Shown: positions 1 to 11,242 of the stretch, piece after piece | Layout: the number at the start of each line of letters is the position of its first letter | How positions within the stretch are numbered: the stretch's first letter is position 1 | Source: Bimuria novae-zelandiae CBS 107.79 | Taxonomy: Eukaryota > Ascomycota > Dothideomycetes > Pleosporales > Didymosphaeriaceae | Assembly: GCA_010015655.1 (NCBI GenBank) | Contig: ML976687.1 | Span: 340,626-404,625 of the forward strand | Length of the DNA stretch: 64,000 nt | Reading direction: 5' to 3' | Program-made: the position numbers and the translations under genes | The notes under the pieces: generated by a model | What the model was told of the DNA's origin: nothing | The model's input: only the letters and a program-made list of their open reading frames with translations | Database searches by the model: none

Positions 1-540
1 TTGCCAGTTATCTAGGATGTTTGCGCCTGGGTATATAGGAGATAGCTTACCTCTAGAGGCAGACGGGGGGATATACATTAGTTATTTGGTTCATACAAGG
101 TAGCCAGCCTGGCCTTATATTATACGACTCTTAGGGATAAAGAAGAAGGACAGGCCTGGCTCTACCTTCCTACTACACCTATCTCCTTCAACACAGGCAT
201 CGCCAAGCCTAGTATAAAGGCTCTCCTCGCGCAGAGCCACGGCTCCGATTCGATAGAGCACTAGCTCTCTACACCTATCCACTCTTTCCTTTTCTTTCTT
301 CTCACAGCACTAAACTGCCTTTAAACACACACAAGGAATTTACCCTAATGTACATACACTGCTTAGTCTCCCTAATAGGAAGGGGAGCTATAGCTTAAAA
401 TAGTAATAATACCCGCGCAGGCAAGAAATGCTTTCTAAGGTAGTATATTAGTACTATAATTCTATAGCTTAGCACGTTGTATATGCCCTTCGGAAGGCGA
501 GATAGTGGACTTAATCCCCATTAACTAGACAAAAAATAAA
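1..540. repeat. Degenerate dispersed repeat, LTR-like
   Basis: No gene is visible. The stretch around 400-530 shares blocks with 55,966-56,060: a GCAGGCA(A/C)GAAATGCTTTCT block, a CAGCTTAGCACGT-like block and an ATGCCC block in the same order. The two regions therefore look like copies of one dispersed repeat, perhaps an LTR. The window copy is TA-rich, as expected after RIP. Its left edge lies outside the window. The family is not recognised. Confidence 0.35.
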
Positions 541-559
541 TACTAACTAACCAACTAAC

Positions 560-1330
560 TAAGCCACCTGATCCTAACCCTATCCTTAATAGGTTCACCC
601 AGGATCAAGAATCAGGCAATAGCTCCTTATCAGGGCTTAGCGATCATGACTAGAGAAAGATGAATAGGCTTATACGCTCTATAGTAAGTAATTAAAGTAG
701 TAAGGATACACAGAAGCTTCGTTAATTACTCTACCACCTATCTATTAAAAATAAGCTGCTTAAGCATGACAACGATAGGCTTAGGCAGGCGCTATCTATT
801 AAGAAGAAGCGTAATAAGAAGAGTAAAACTCTAGACCTTTAATAGCGCTAGGAGTATCATGGTGGGGCTATTTTATAGTTACTAAGGAAAGTAAGGGAGG
901 CACGTTATTATTAATTAATTAAGGAGTAAGAAGATAAGTAGTAGTAGTTTTAAAAAGTAAAGATAGCAGAGCTAAAGAAGGTAGCTAAGCTATACAAGGA
1001 GAAAATCTAGCAAGAAAAGCGTGCAGCGAGAGAGGCAGCGAAGAAGGCAAAGGAAAAGGAGAGAGCTAAAAAGGCAGCTTAGCGCACTGCCCAGAAGTCT
1101 GCCAATAACGCTAAAAAGGCTCTACAACTATCCTAAAGGAGTAAGAGAAAAGCTTCTTAGCCATCTCTACAGAGTAGAAAGCGTCAGAAACGTGTTATTA
1201 ATGCTACGGATGTTAGGGAGGCCTTAAAGGGCGCATCTGCTGCCCCAACCAAATCCACACGGAGCAGCCGCGACGTCAAGCTTCCAGATAGATTTAAATA
1301 GTGCAAATGAATCGCAGCTATCGATTTACT
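560..1330 (+). pseudogene. Pogo-type transposase, C-terminal relic (RIPed)
   Basis: Translating through stops gives a run that parallels the C-terminal coiled, Lys/Glu-rich part of the better preserved pogo transposase at 56,679-58,573. Shared landmarks are a KSKTLDL segment, EYHGGAI near 850-875, RKVREAR near 885-905, a long charged helix (1,020-1,150), and a terminal basic motif near 1,260-1,300 that resembles RGRNIKLPAKF. Many former Trp and Gln codons are TAG, as after RIP. The N-terminal DNA-binding part and the DDE catalytic core are absent from the window, so this is a fragment. A repeated TGCATTGG/GTGCAC motif at 1,395-1,445 may be the subterminal or TIR region of the same element. 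Confidence 0.7.
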
Positions 1331-1879
1331 ATCCTAGTAGAAAATCTTATAATAATATTGTTTGTGGGTGGTTCTGTAGCCTTATTTCTAATAGAGCGTT
1401 TATGGTGTTTGGCGTGCATTGGCTGAATCCGTGCATTGGGTGCACGGACACGTTAACAGGCTCGCAAGACTTAACAACAACTTTAAAAACGTCTTAAAAT
1501 TGCCAAAAAGGGAAGCCAGAATGCTTAAAAAGCTACTTATATAATTACAAAGAGGAAGAAGCCTACGCCGGCATCTGTACGCGTTAATGTAGTAATATCT
1601 ACGCCATCAGCGCCAGCATCGCGCAGTGGCCAAATAATTAGAACACTAAGTAAATATCTATAATTTAACTAGCTAGCAATCTTCTACAGCTCTATAAAAT
1701 CTTAACTCTAGAAAATTTCGCGATAAAAGCTTTTATGTAAAACTCTATAGCCTTATGTTGCTGGCTGCGGTGCTAGTGTTAGGGTGGCGCGTTAGTGTCG
1801 CGGCGCACTAACTGTCTTGGCAGGGTAGCGCCGGTGCGCGTCCTCTTAGTGCCTATCTCGCTGCTCCTTTTGTAGACTT

Positions 1880-4800
1880 ACTACTTCTTGCTATCGTGAT
1901 CGTACTTTAGGGTGTTAACTTTAGCACGATTGACCCAGCCTTGCACGCGAAGCTTAAGCTAGTTATAGTTAATAAAATACTTTATAGCTAAGTTAGAGCT
2001 AGCCTTAGTTATTAAGTCTGCTAGATTGTCACGTCTATTAATCTAGCGGATGTCCATGAGATTATTGCGCTTATAGGCCTTACGTAAAGCTATAATATTA
2101 ATTATAAGGCGCTTCTCCTTAGTAGTGCTAAGCTTAATAAAGTAATTATATAAGGAGCGTGAGTTAGTACACACAACAATAGAGACATTAGGGAGGTTAA
2201 GTTACTATATAATTATATTAATTATACCGCTAATTATAATTATAATGTCGACTCTATAGGCTATCGCGTAGATCTTAGATATAAGGACGCTGCGAGTGAC
2301 GCGCTTATACTTAATAAATAACTAGTAAATAATATTACTAGTAAATTTAAAGTTATAATTACTATCTTTAGTCTTATTACTAAGCGTGATCATAAAGCCT
2401 ATTTATAATAATATATTCTTATTATTAGTAAATAATGCGTTAATAAAGGCGTACAGCTTTAAGTTGCTTAAGTCTAGTAGGATAAAGTTAAGGCCGCGAG
2501 TAATATTCTCCTTCTGCTAGATAATGCGCTTATTTAATTTAGTAATTTCTTCTTTTGTGGGCTTACTCGCTTAGGCTACGGTAGCGAGGTCGAAGCTTGC
2601 CTTAGGTTAATAGATTATTATAATGTAAGCACCTCGAGCGCGCTATTAAATATATAATTACTTATTATTAGCTATTTTTAGCTTCTTGCCTTGCTTCTTC
2701 TAGCGCAAAGTAATAGCGCGATTATTATTATTAAGCTTAATAATGTAGCTATTAAAGTTAATTTACGCGTCTAGTAAGAGAAACTACTTAGGCTTAGTCT
2801 TAAAACGTAGCTCTTAGTCCTTAAGGTCTATAAAAGCTTTATTAGATAGACTAAGCGTGTTGTTAGTTTACATGCTAATAATGCCGAAGCACTTGCTACT
2901 AGCCTTACTAATAAGTAAGCATAGATTATAAGTAGATATTACTATGTAGAGAGTCTTGGTGTGGTGTTTATTATACGTTAACTACTAATAGGCACCTACT
3001 TCAGCAATGCCGTATAGCAGCTTAATAATAACTATAACTATGTTTGTTAGATAACTTTCCTTAAGCTAGGCTGGTATGTTAGCCATAATAGTACGCTAGA
3101 GTGGATCATCCGATTGCGTATAGGCCTGAGTGATGTCACGGAGCCAGAGGTACATGCCCAGCTTCAATAGTAATGGTGCTAGAGCGATAATCACACGCTG
3201 GCTTGCACGCTAGATGGTAGGAGACTATATTAGGATAAGCTTCTTATTATTATTAGCGTATCCTTAGATAACAAGACGGGACTTCTTATACAGGCAATTA
3301 GTAGTCTTACCCTTAACTTTATTAATAATACGTGACTTAAAGATGCGGACCTTATTATAACAGTAAGGACTATACTTCTTAAAGTAAAAGACACTTTATA
3401 TTATAAGGGCGTTAATCTCTACCTTTATAAATATTTTAAATAGTTACCTTAATATTATAATCTTGCTAACTGCTCGCAGCTTCTTAGCTAGGATAAGATT
3501 ATTACGCTTACGTTAATTAAGGTTAACTATAGCAGTTATAACTTTATTAGGTTTTAGCTTATTCCTTAAGCCTTTTAGCCTACCGCGCTTACGCTTAGGC
3601 GCGGGCTTCTCTATAATAAGAGTAAAATTATTATTAGAACTATTGTTATCCTGGTCCTTTGCGAGAGGGGTAATAATAGTTATATTGTCTATATAATACG
3701 GGCGCACTGTAGTGATGCGGAAGGTGACTTATTTATTATTAATTTTAATAACCACAGATTGCTTATTAACGTAAAGGGCGATTATCTAATGCGGGCCAGA
3801 CTATCTATAGTTCTCTTACTAGACCTTAACGCTACTTAAGATAGGTAATAGTAAGATATTAGTTGCGTTAGGACCATTGCGAGTTACAAGAGCCTTATTA
3901 ACTTAGCGCTTTACCTTAATCTTGCGCACTTTAGCTATTACTTTACGCACTGCAGCGCCGCGGGCGGTAATAGATAGTAATAGTAATAATTTCTTTAACA
4001 GGCGAGGATATGCTCTAAAGACGAGAAGAGTTAGGACAAGTCCGTTAGGACCTGCGGTGTTATTAACAGCCTTAACAGCCATCTACAAGATATGTTCGGG
4101 AGCGGTTATGCGTCCAACGTCTGCAGAGATTACCCTATAAGCACGGCGAATGGGAGCATAATAGCGCTTAATCTTGCTAATTAAATAATGTGCCTCCACT
4201 AGGACTTCCTTAACCTTAATTATAAGTAACGTGGCGTTATTAATAAACTTGTTAGCAATAAAGTTCTTGCCAGCATCTATCTTAATAACGTTAGAAGGAC
4301 TAACGTACATGTTAATCTATATAGCGCGAAGGAAATCCTAAGTAGTGTTTGCCTAGATATTTAGTATAAATCAAGTAGCTTAAAAAGCTATGGCTTTATT
4401 AACTACGTAGAGCACTAGTTTCTAATTAATGTACATCACATTAATAATAACGTATAAGTTAAAGTCCATATTATTATGGATAGTAAAGCGGAAACGGCCA
4501 GGTGCTTTGCTATAGATTTGATACTAGTAATAGTACTTATTAATGCGATTAATAATGTCTTTATTAATGTCTTTATAGCCTGCTTTGCTAAGGATCTTGT
4601 GTAGTCGTCTAGTAGCAGGATAGCTAAAGCGTTAGTGAAGCTAGCGTAGCTTAGTCTTAGTTAAGTAGTAGATAACGGTCTCTTGTTTATTAAGCAGGAG
4701 CCATGGATGTCCCTATTTATAGATAATTAGGAATTCTTTACCACCTTAAACGAGCATATTGTCGATGTTGTTAAAGAAAATACCATGATGATCCATATTA

Positions 4801-6790
4801 TTTAAGCAGAGCAGAAATAGTGTGTTAGTTAGCATTACTATAAAGGTAATTATACTAAATAGCGTGCTGATATTAACGTCGCTAAGGGAGAAACACTCTA
4901 GATTATTTCTAAATTAGATTCGATAACGTCCTATAGTAGACTTATTAATAACTATAGATAGTTAGATAAGCTGCAGCGCCTTTACTTGTGTCTTACTAGC
5001 AGTTAAGACACTAGCTACACTAGTGTCAGGCATAATACCTTAAAAGATATCTACGCCGTAGCGTGAATTAAATAAGAAGAGTTAAGTATCTTTATTTACT
5101 TTACTAGAGATATAAGGATTATTGCCTGTAATTACATAAAGTGCGATAGCGTTATTAAGGCTAGAGACAATAGCGTTGCCGTTAATCTTGCCACAGGATG
5201 TAGTTAAGTAGACTTAGTTAGTAAAATATACTTTAATATTATTATTACTAGCATTATTGTTGCTATCGTCGCTGTCTTTAAGCTCTATACCTTTATAGCC
5301 GGCGAGAAACACTTTATAGCTTAGGGCATTAGGATTATCTTAAGCGTATTAATTATAGTGTTGGCGATGCTCTATGCGCTCCTTCTTTAAGTGTTAAGTT
5401 AACTAGCACTTAGGCTACTTATAGATAAAGTATATCTTATTACGGCAATTGCCTAAGTAGTTTAACTAATAATTATTATTGTTAAATTGATTGCCGCGCG
5501 ATCCGCCTTAACCTTAATAGCGGTGGCTATAGTAGTTATTATCTAATAATCCTGTAGCTTGTCGATTATTACGGATATAGCGGCGATTAGTGTAATACTG
5601 CTTATCTACATCTCGTAATAGAAACTGGCTATTAGGATAATAGCTCAACCACATGCTAACTGCGTTGCGGAGATCTACAGTGACACCTTTAAATATAGTC
5701 GCTAGCTTTAAGCAAGCTATAGTAGTTGCTTTAATACTATAATATACGCTAAGGAGCTATTGCGCAAGCAAATACTAATTATAGCTTTTACCCTAGTCCT
5801 GTAATAGTGCCTAATAGAGCATGTTTATCTTACTAATAACTATTTTAAGACACTCTATAGAGTCTTTCTTAGGGTTAGTAGTTATAACGCTCTTAAGCGT
5901 AGTGCTATACCACTCCTAGAGGTACATCTAATAAGCTTATGTGGTGTTAAAGTACGTGCGCAGCTTATTAAGTATTATATTATAAGTAAGCGTAAGCGCC
6001 TAGGGAGTAATGTAATCGTAGTAATACTAAAGCGCTTGGCTAGTGAGCATAATAGAGAGTGCTATTTTATACTACTTATCCTTATTAATCCTAACCTTAG
6101 TGCAGAGGTCGTTAAACACCTTAATCTTTGTCTTAAGGATATTGTATTTATTACCTAAATACTTCTGCTCCGGCGTGTATAACTTAGCAAGGTTAGTAAG
6201 TAAATAAGAGTTATTCTACACAGGCGTAAATCCAGGTTGTAATAATAATAATAATCCTCCACCTAGCGAAGCTCGCTACTACCACTATTATTCTTTATTA
6301 TCTATAATCTAGTGGCACTTAAAGCCTTCGCAGAGCCTTATAAGCTTAAGATGCTTAGCGGGCCATTTTAGGACGATAGTTAATGTGAGGAGTTCTGCAA
6401 ATTAGTTAGGGAAATTATTACTATTATCTTGCTTAATATAGATACCTTGCTAGCGGAGAAGCTCTTTAAGTGCTTTTTAGATACGCTTATTAATACTATT
6501 AAAGAGATCGCAGGTAAAATTCTCGAAATACTCCTTAAACTTAAGTAGTAAAAATAGGTCAAATATGTTATCTTCTTCCACCTGTATTATCTAGTTAATA
6601 ACTATAGTATTAAGTTTGTCTGTATTAACGATAGCGTCGGCGATATTAAAATCTTAGTTAGCGTACTAGTTCTTATAGATTATCTTATCTAGGTACCACG
6701 AGCGATCCTTTGTTTAGGTGTACTTTATAATAGCGTTTTAAATATAGGCCTGTAATTAGTGTAATTTAACAAGAGTTAGCGTGGTTAACG
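1880..6790 (-). mobile_element. Copia retrotransposon, gag-pol relic (RIPed)
   Basis: The minus strand reads in Copia order: gag, CCHC knuckle, protease, integrase, reverse transcriptase, RNase H. Visible landmarks are a gag-like run at 6,790-5,900 and a mutated CCHC knuckle near 5,450-5,400 (KIYFIYK followed by PKC, with TGG and TGC codons mutated). An integrase segment with KVKEVLVEAHYL lies at 4,310-4,083. An RT/RNase H stretch runs from about 3,000 to 1,880, including KRVTRSVL, TTKEKRL and WINRRDNLADLITKA. Stops are mostly TAG/TAA from former Trp/Gln. No LTR pair could be matched at the ends; 1,460-1,880 and 6,800-7,200 are candidate terminal regions. The element is inactive. Confidence 0.85.
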
Positions 6791-7204
6791 CAAATCTCCT
6801 TCTAAACTAAGCCTTGGTAGGGACAATCCAGGCGGAGAGATCCTTCAAATACGAGGCGCCGCTGATCCTGATACAGGATAGCAGTGAGCTTGTCGTACCT
6901 GTACTTCGCACTAGCGATGCTGTATCCTGGGCCTTGGTAGGGGAGGAGGCATGCGCTAACCGCTTCTATCGCCAGAATACTCAGCCTGAAACGTGCGCTG
7001 AGATTCCCTGTACACAGTATATCTTGCCGATCTGTGGTGTAGCAACCACTGATCAGTGTTGATACGGCAATAGGCTGCTGGATCAAGACTTCGTTGCAAC
7101 GATGTGGTATTGATTTAATTCTTGATTGTAGATCTATTGTGGTGGGCTGCTGTGAGAGGTATTTATCAAGCGTGGTTTGTTCCCTGCTAGCCCGATCAGG
7201 ACTA

Positions 7205-7273
7205 GCGCAACAAACCACAGGCAAACTGCGCAACAAGCCGCAGGCAAACTGCGCAACAAGCCGCAGGCAAACT
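7205..7273. repeat. Three-copy 23-bp tandem repeat
   Basis: Three head-to-tail copies of a 23-bp unit beginning GCGCAACAA(A/G)CC lie at 7,205-7,227, 7,228-7,250 and 7,251-7,273. Copies 2 and 3 are identical; copy 1 differs by two A/G transitions. The repeat sits in a short GC-normal patch (6,800-7,320) at the presumed 5' end of the upstream Copia relic. Apart from this repeat, nothing recognisable was found between 6,800 and 7,700. Confidence 0.85.
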
Positions 7274-7701
7274 GCATGGCGGTGAAAGCCGTAGCAGTGT
7301 TGCGCAGGTTTGATACCAACATATATAGTAAAGCTCTTTTACGTTACTATAAGTTAATAAATCCTACGTTAAAACTAGTAGGTTATTAAGTAGGTGATTA
7401 GGTTCTTACTATTAAGTAGATAATTATTAAAATAGCTAACTTTATATTAATTTACTAACAATAGACGGGATTAGTAATTTAAATAGATTTTTTATTATAT
7501 GCTTACTATTAGAGTGACTTTTTCCCTACTATTGCCTAGCCTACTTAGAAAACCTTGCTATTATTAACTAAACGTTATCTAATAGTGCTGTAACTATACA
7601 CCTTTATAGCGATACCTCGCGGGCCTATATGGCGACTATATTGCCCTTACCGGGCATATAATCAGAGAACCGCACTAGTAATAATTTATTACGCTAAAAG
7701 T

Positions 7702-8147
7702 TGTTACGATCCAGGAGTCGAAGGTGGGACGACGGGCCTTATAACGACAACCAGGCCCCACCTTAGGATTACATAATGTCTCAGGCTGTCTCAGACGCCA
7801 AGACTATGGGACATCATGGGACCACGTGACCACGGTTACGTGACGTCCCAAGATATCCCATGAGATCCCATGGAACTGGAGTATGGGATACCGTGGGATT
7901 CTATGGGACAAGGAGAATATATATACAGGATAGTTTCCTTTATACGCTCTTTATAGTTAACTTATATATCTTTTATACAAGTATGTTCTCCTATACAGAT
8001 TAATAGTTATTTTATTTATTATAAAATTAGATTATTTAGCTTACGAGCTAAGTGTCGCATTAATTTATACTACTAAATAATTTATATAGTATCTTGTTAC
8101 CTTACTACCTTAACCTAGATTAGAGAAGAAGTGAGCGCCCTATAATA
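7702..8147 (+). repeat. LTR copy A
   Basis: This LTR begins TGTTACGA and aligns along its length with LTR copy B at 58,745-59,196. The shared R/U5 part includes AACTTATATATCTT, TATGTTCTCCTATACAGA-like and CTAAGTGTCGCATTAA blocks. Copy A carries many more T and A at the sites that are C and G in copy B, so it is the more RIPed of the two. The U3 region (7,795-7,905) is packed with direct and inverted TGGGA/TCCCA motifs. Confidence 0.75.
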
Positions 8148-9830
8148 CTTTAACTACCTTATAGTATAATAGCAGGACCTAGCTTAATAACCTTAGTAGC
8201 CCTAGCTAACTAAGAAAAGACACTAGGAGAACTAATTATTAAATAAATAGCTTAAATAGCCTAGCTCTAAGAAATTATTAACAAGATAAGTAAAAAAATA
8301 AATAAATAAATCAATAAAAAGATATAAGGCATTAACTAAAGGTTCCTAAGCCTAAACCCTATACTAGTAAGGGCCACTTAGGAACGTTCCTAACATAGAT
8401 AGAGCTATTTATTTATTATAATTTAAAAAGGTTTAAGACGGAGCAAGATAAGATTTTAGTTACCTATATAAATATATAAGATAAGATAGCTATATAGGCT
8501 AGGCTAATAATTAATAACTTTTTTAAGTATAGTAAACTTAAGAGTTATAAGTTAGACGCTACCAAGGATGCCTTTAAGGACTAAGAATCTTTTTATAAAA
8601 CGATAAAGGGAATATTTAGTATAATTAATAAAAAGTATTAGGCTAAAATACGCCTCTAACGCCTACGTTAAGAAAAATTAGTAGTACTTTACACCTTAGA
8701 GTTTAAATAGATTATGGCGGAACTTAACAAATAGGAAAAAGCCCTACTTATAATCGCCTACTATAATAGGCTAAAGGAGATAGTTAAAAATAAACTAGTC
8801 TATTAAAGAAAAGTAGATAATCTAGAAAAGCTTATAAATAATGCTATTAAAGTAGGTAATTGCCTATATAAATAAAAGCTGGAAAAACAGCACGGCACCT
8901 AACTACTCTCTAGAAAAGATACTTGCACCTAACCTACAATAAGGGACAAGAATAGAGACGTTATTATAGCTAATAAAGCCTAATAGTATAAAAAGAAAAA
9001 CGGTAAAGGGAAGCAGTTATATAGGCTAAAAAAAGGCTATTAGGGTAAGAGCAGTATTTTATAAAAAAAAAAAAAGTAAAAAAGGAGGTTTAAAAATAAA
9101 GCTTGCCTTTAATATAGTAAATAAGGCTACTTCGCTAAGGATTATAAAGGACAAGAGACTAAGGTTAAAACTACTAACCTCCTATAAGTGACTATAAATA
9201 CCCTCACGCTAGTAGAAGCCGACAAAGTGGATCTTATATAAAAGATCCTAGAACTAATAAAAGGGGAAGAGGAACGAAAAACTCTTTATAAATACTAGAT
9301 CTTTTAATAATTAGCAAATAACGTTTGCTAGATATGTAATAGTATACTACACTACTTGTCTTAGTGCGAGATAAAGGTAGTAATTTAAGGACCACACGCG
9401 TGGGACGCCTATTAGCTTACTAAAAAGCTATAAGGCCCCCTAAGGCATTACTTACACTAAATTATAATACTAGAATAATATAAACGCGCTAAGTAGTGGT
9501 AATATACGCGTAAAGGATACTAATAGCACTTTAAAGCTTAAGTTAAAGCTACCTATATCTTAGGAAGATTAGACTACTACTAATTAAAAAAAAGTTAGTA
9601 TAACGTGCTTAATAACTACCACGAGCACTTTCTTACGTACTAGTCTAAGTACTATAAGTAGAATAGTTAGCACTAATATTTTAATAATACTTATAAGTTA
9701 TATAAGTAATAGAAGTTTAAAATAGGATAGTTCCCTTAGGGTCTAGATCCTCGCGACTTTAACACGATAATAGGGAATATATAGCTAGGGAAAGACGTAG
9801 ATTACATGTTAATTAGATAAGATTAATATA
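7702..9830 (+). mobile_element. Gypsy-type element, 5' LTR and gag (RIPed, truncated)
   Basis: An LTR (7,702-8,147) is followed on the plus strand by a gag reading frame full of TAG/TAA stops. Around 8,340-8,480 it reads PKPYTGKGHLGTF, then a FKTEQDKI segment, the usual start of fungal Gypsy gag proteins. Around 9,080-9,150 is a degraded CCHC knuckle (ACL, then YSK, then GYFAKDYK). The frame continues into a Cys/His-poor tail to about 9,830. Protease, RT and integrase are missing: the sequence changes to GC-normal DNA near 9,840, so only the 5' third of the element remains. Confidence 0.75.
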
Positions 9831-9837
9831 ACCCTTA

Positions 9838-10467
9838 GTGTCTAGTATACTTAAGTCTATAAGAAGAAGTAGCCTCTGTAGGGGAGTGCCCTCGGCACGC
9901 TTTCACAACCCAACGGCGCCCAGATCACACTACATCCTGCGTTTTAAAACACCACGCGCTCTCCTTTCCCTCGCACGGATACCTCATCACCATCGCCATG
10001 GCACTCTCGTCCGGGCTCCCGCCCAAGCGGCGGATTGCGGCACCCCTGCTGCCAGGAACGCGAGTGTGGAGCACAGCTCTCGACACCACTCGCTTTCCCA
10101 TCTTGGCTAGCTTTTCCTCAAGATGCCCCGACGAGGGCCCGGTTTCCAGTTCTCTGTACAAGAGCAACGCGGCGGCACCGCCGGCAACCTTGTCAGCTAG
10201 CTCCGTCCTATTCTTATCCTTACCACCCAAGATGCCGACCGAAATGGAGGCCACACGCCTGGCGGGCTACTTAAGGGCCTTTCCGCTCGTCGTCTATCTA
10301 CTGGAGCCCTAAATAAGGACAGCTGCCTCTTCTCCCCCCATTCTCGGCAGCATTCGTTCAAGCTAGAATCCTCTAGTACCCTTCTTTCCCTCCGCGCTTT
10401 ACCTCGAACGCCCTGCCTTCAGACGCTCTACCTCCAGACGCCCTGCCTTGTCACGGACTGCGGCGAT
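9838..10467. other. GC-normal stretch, no recognised gene
   Basis: Base composition returns to normal here between the RIPed gag relic and the DUF3435 pseudogene. Overlapping open frames exist on both strands: plus 9,998-10,312 (104 codons) and minus 9,925-10,254 (109 codons). Neither shows a recognisable domain and they overlap one another. The most economical reading is that this is the upstream region of the DUF3435 gene, but a short lineage-specific gene cannot be excluded. Confidence 0.3.
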
Positions 10468-11242
10468 ATGCGACGATGCTCTCCCGTTAAAGGTTCCTCT
10501 GAGTTTGAAAGTTCCTTTAACGAGAGCAATTATACTAGGCCTAATTCCGATGCGGACGATGGTGTGGAGTTGGATACAGATCCGACAGACGTCGATGCCA
10601 CTGCGGATGATGGTGACGAGGACGAGGACGAGGACGAAGACGAAGCATGGCTCTCCCCTAACGAGGATCATCCGCCCGAGTACTATCCCTAGCAGCTAGT
10701 GACCTTCGACGAACAAGACTATACAAAAGAGGACTATAAGGACAGTAGTACTCGCCTGATCGATTGTATGGAAGGTTAGTGGCATTAGTAGGTCTCTCGT
10801 TCCCTTCCTGCCTGCGCTAGAACACATGGGACTAATAGTGCATAGGTGCTGGACGTACCTTAGGAAAGACTAGAACCGCGCCTACTCAATCGTATCTATT
10901 TACACTCTTTACACATTCTTCAACTGGCTACTAAGTCAGCGCCGAGGGAAAGGAGAAAAGAGACGTCGAGGGACTAAGCACGCTAGCTCCTTAGGGACGT
11001 ACTAGAAGGTCTTCCGCCTAGTGTACGAAAGAGGCACTGGTGTGAAGCTAGATAGGAAGATGAACCGGAGCATGCACAAGGTATGGATGCTCCGCTGTAG
11101 AGGTCCAGCGTCACACGCGTACCTACGACGTCTAACTCAAAAGGCAGGTACTAAGAAAGCTAGCAAAGAAGCATGGCCTTACGAAGATAGGTCGAGGTAA
11201 GGCCTGTATGTATGTTAAAGATCTGGCGCTCGTGCTACAAAC

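Noticed and set aside
1021..1227. 68-codon Arg-rich frame as a separate gene
   Set aside because: It is an out-of-frame or fragmentary reading of the pogo transposase Lys/Glu-rich tail.
9838..10312. Overlapping frames of 90-109 codons on both strands
   Set aside because: They overlap each other on opposite strands, show no family features, and are explained by high GC content in a short island.
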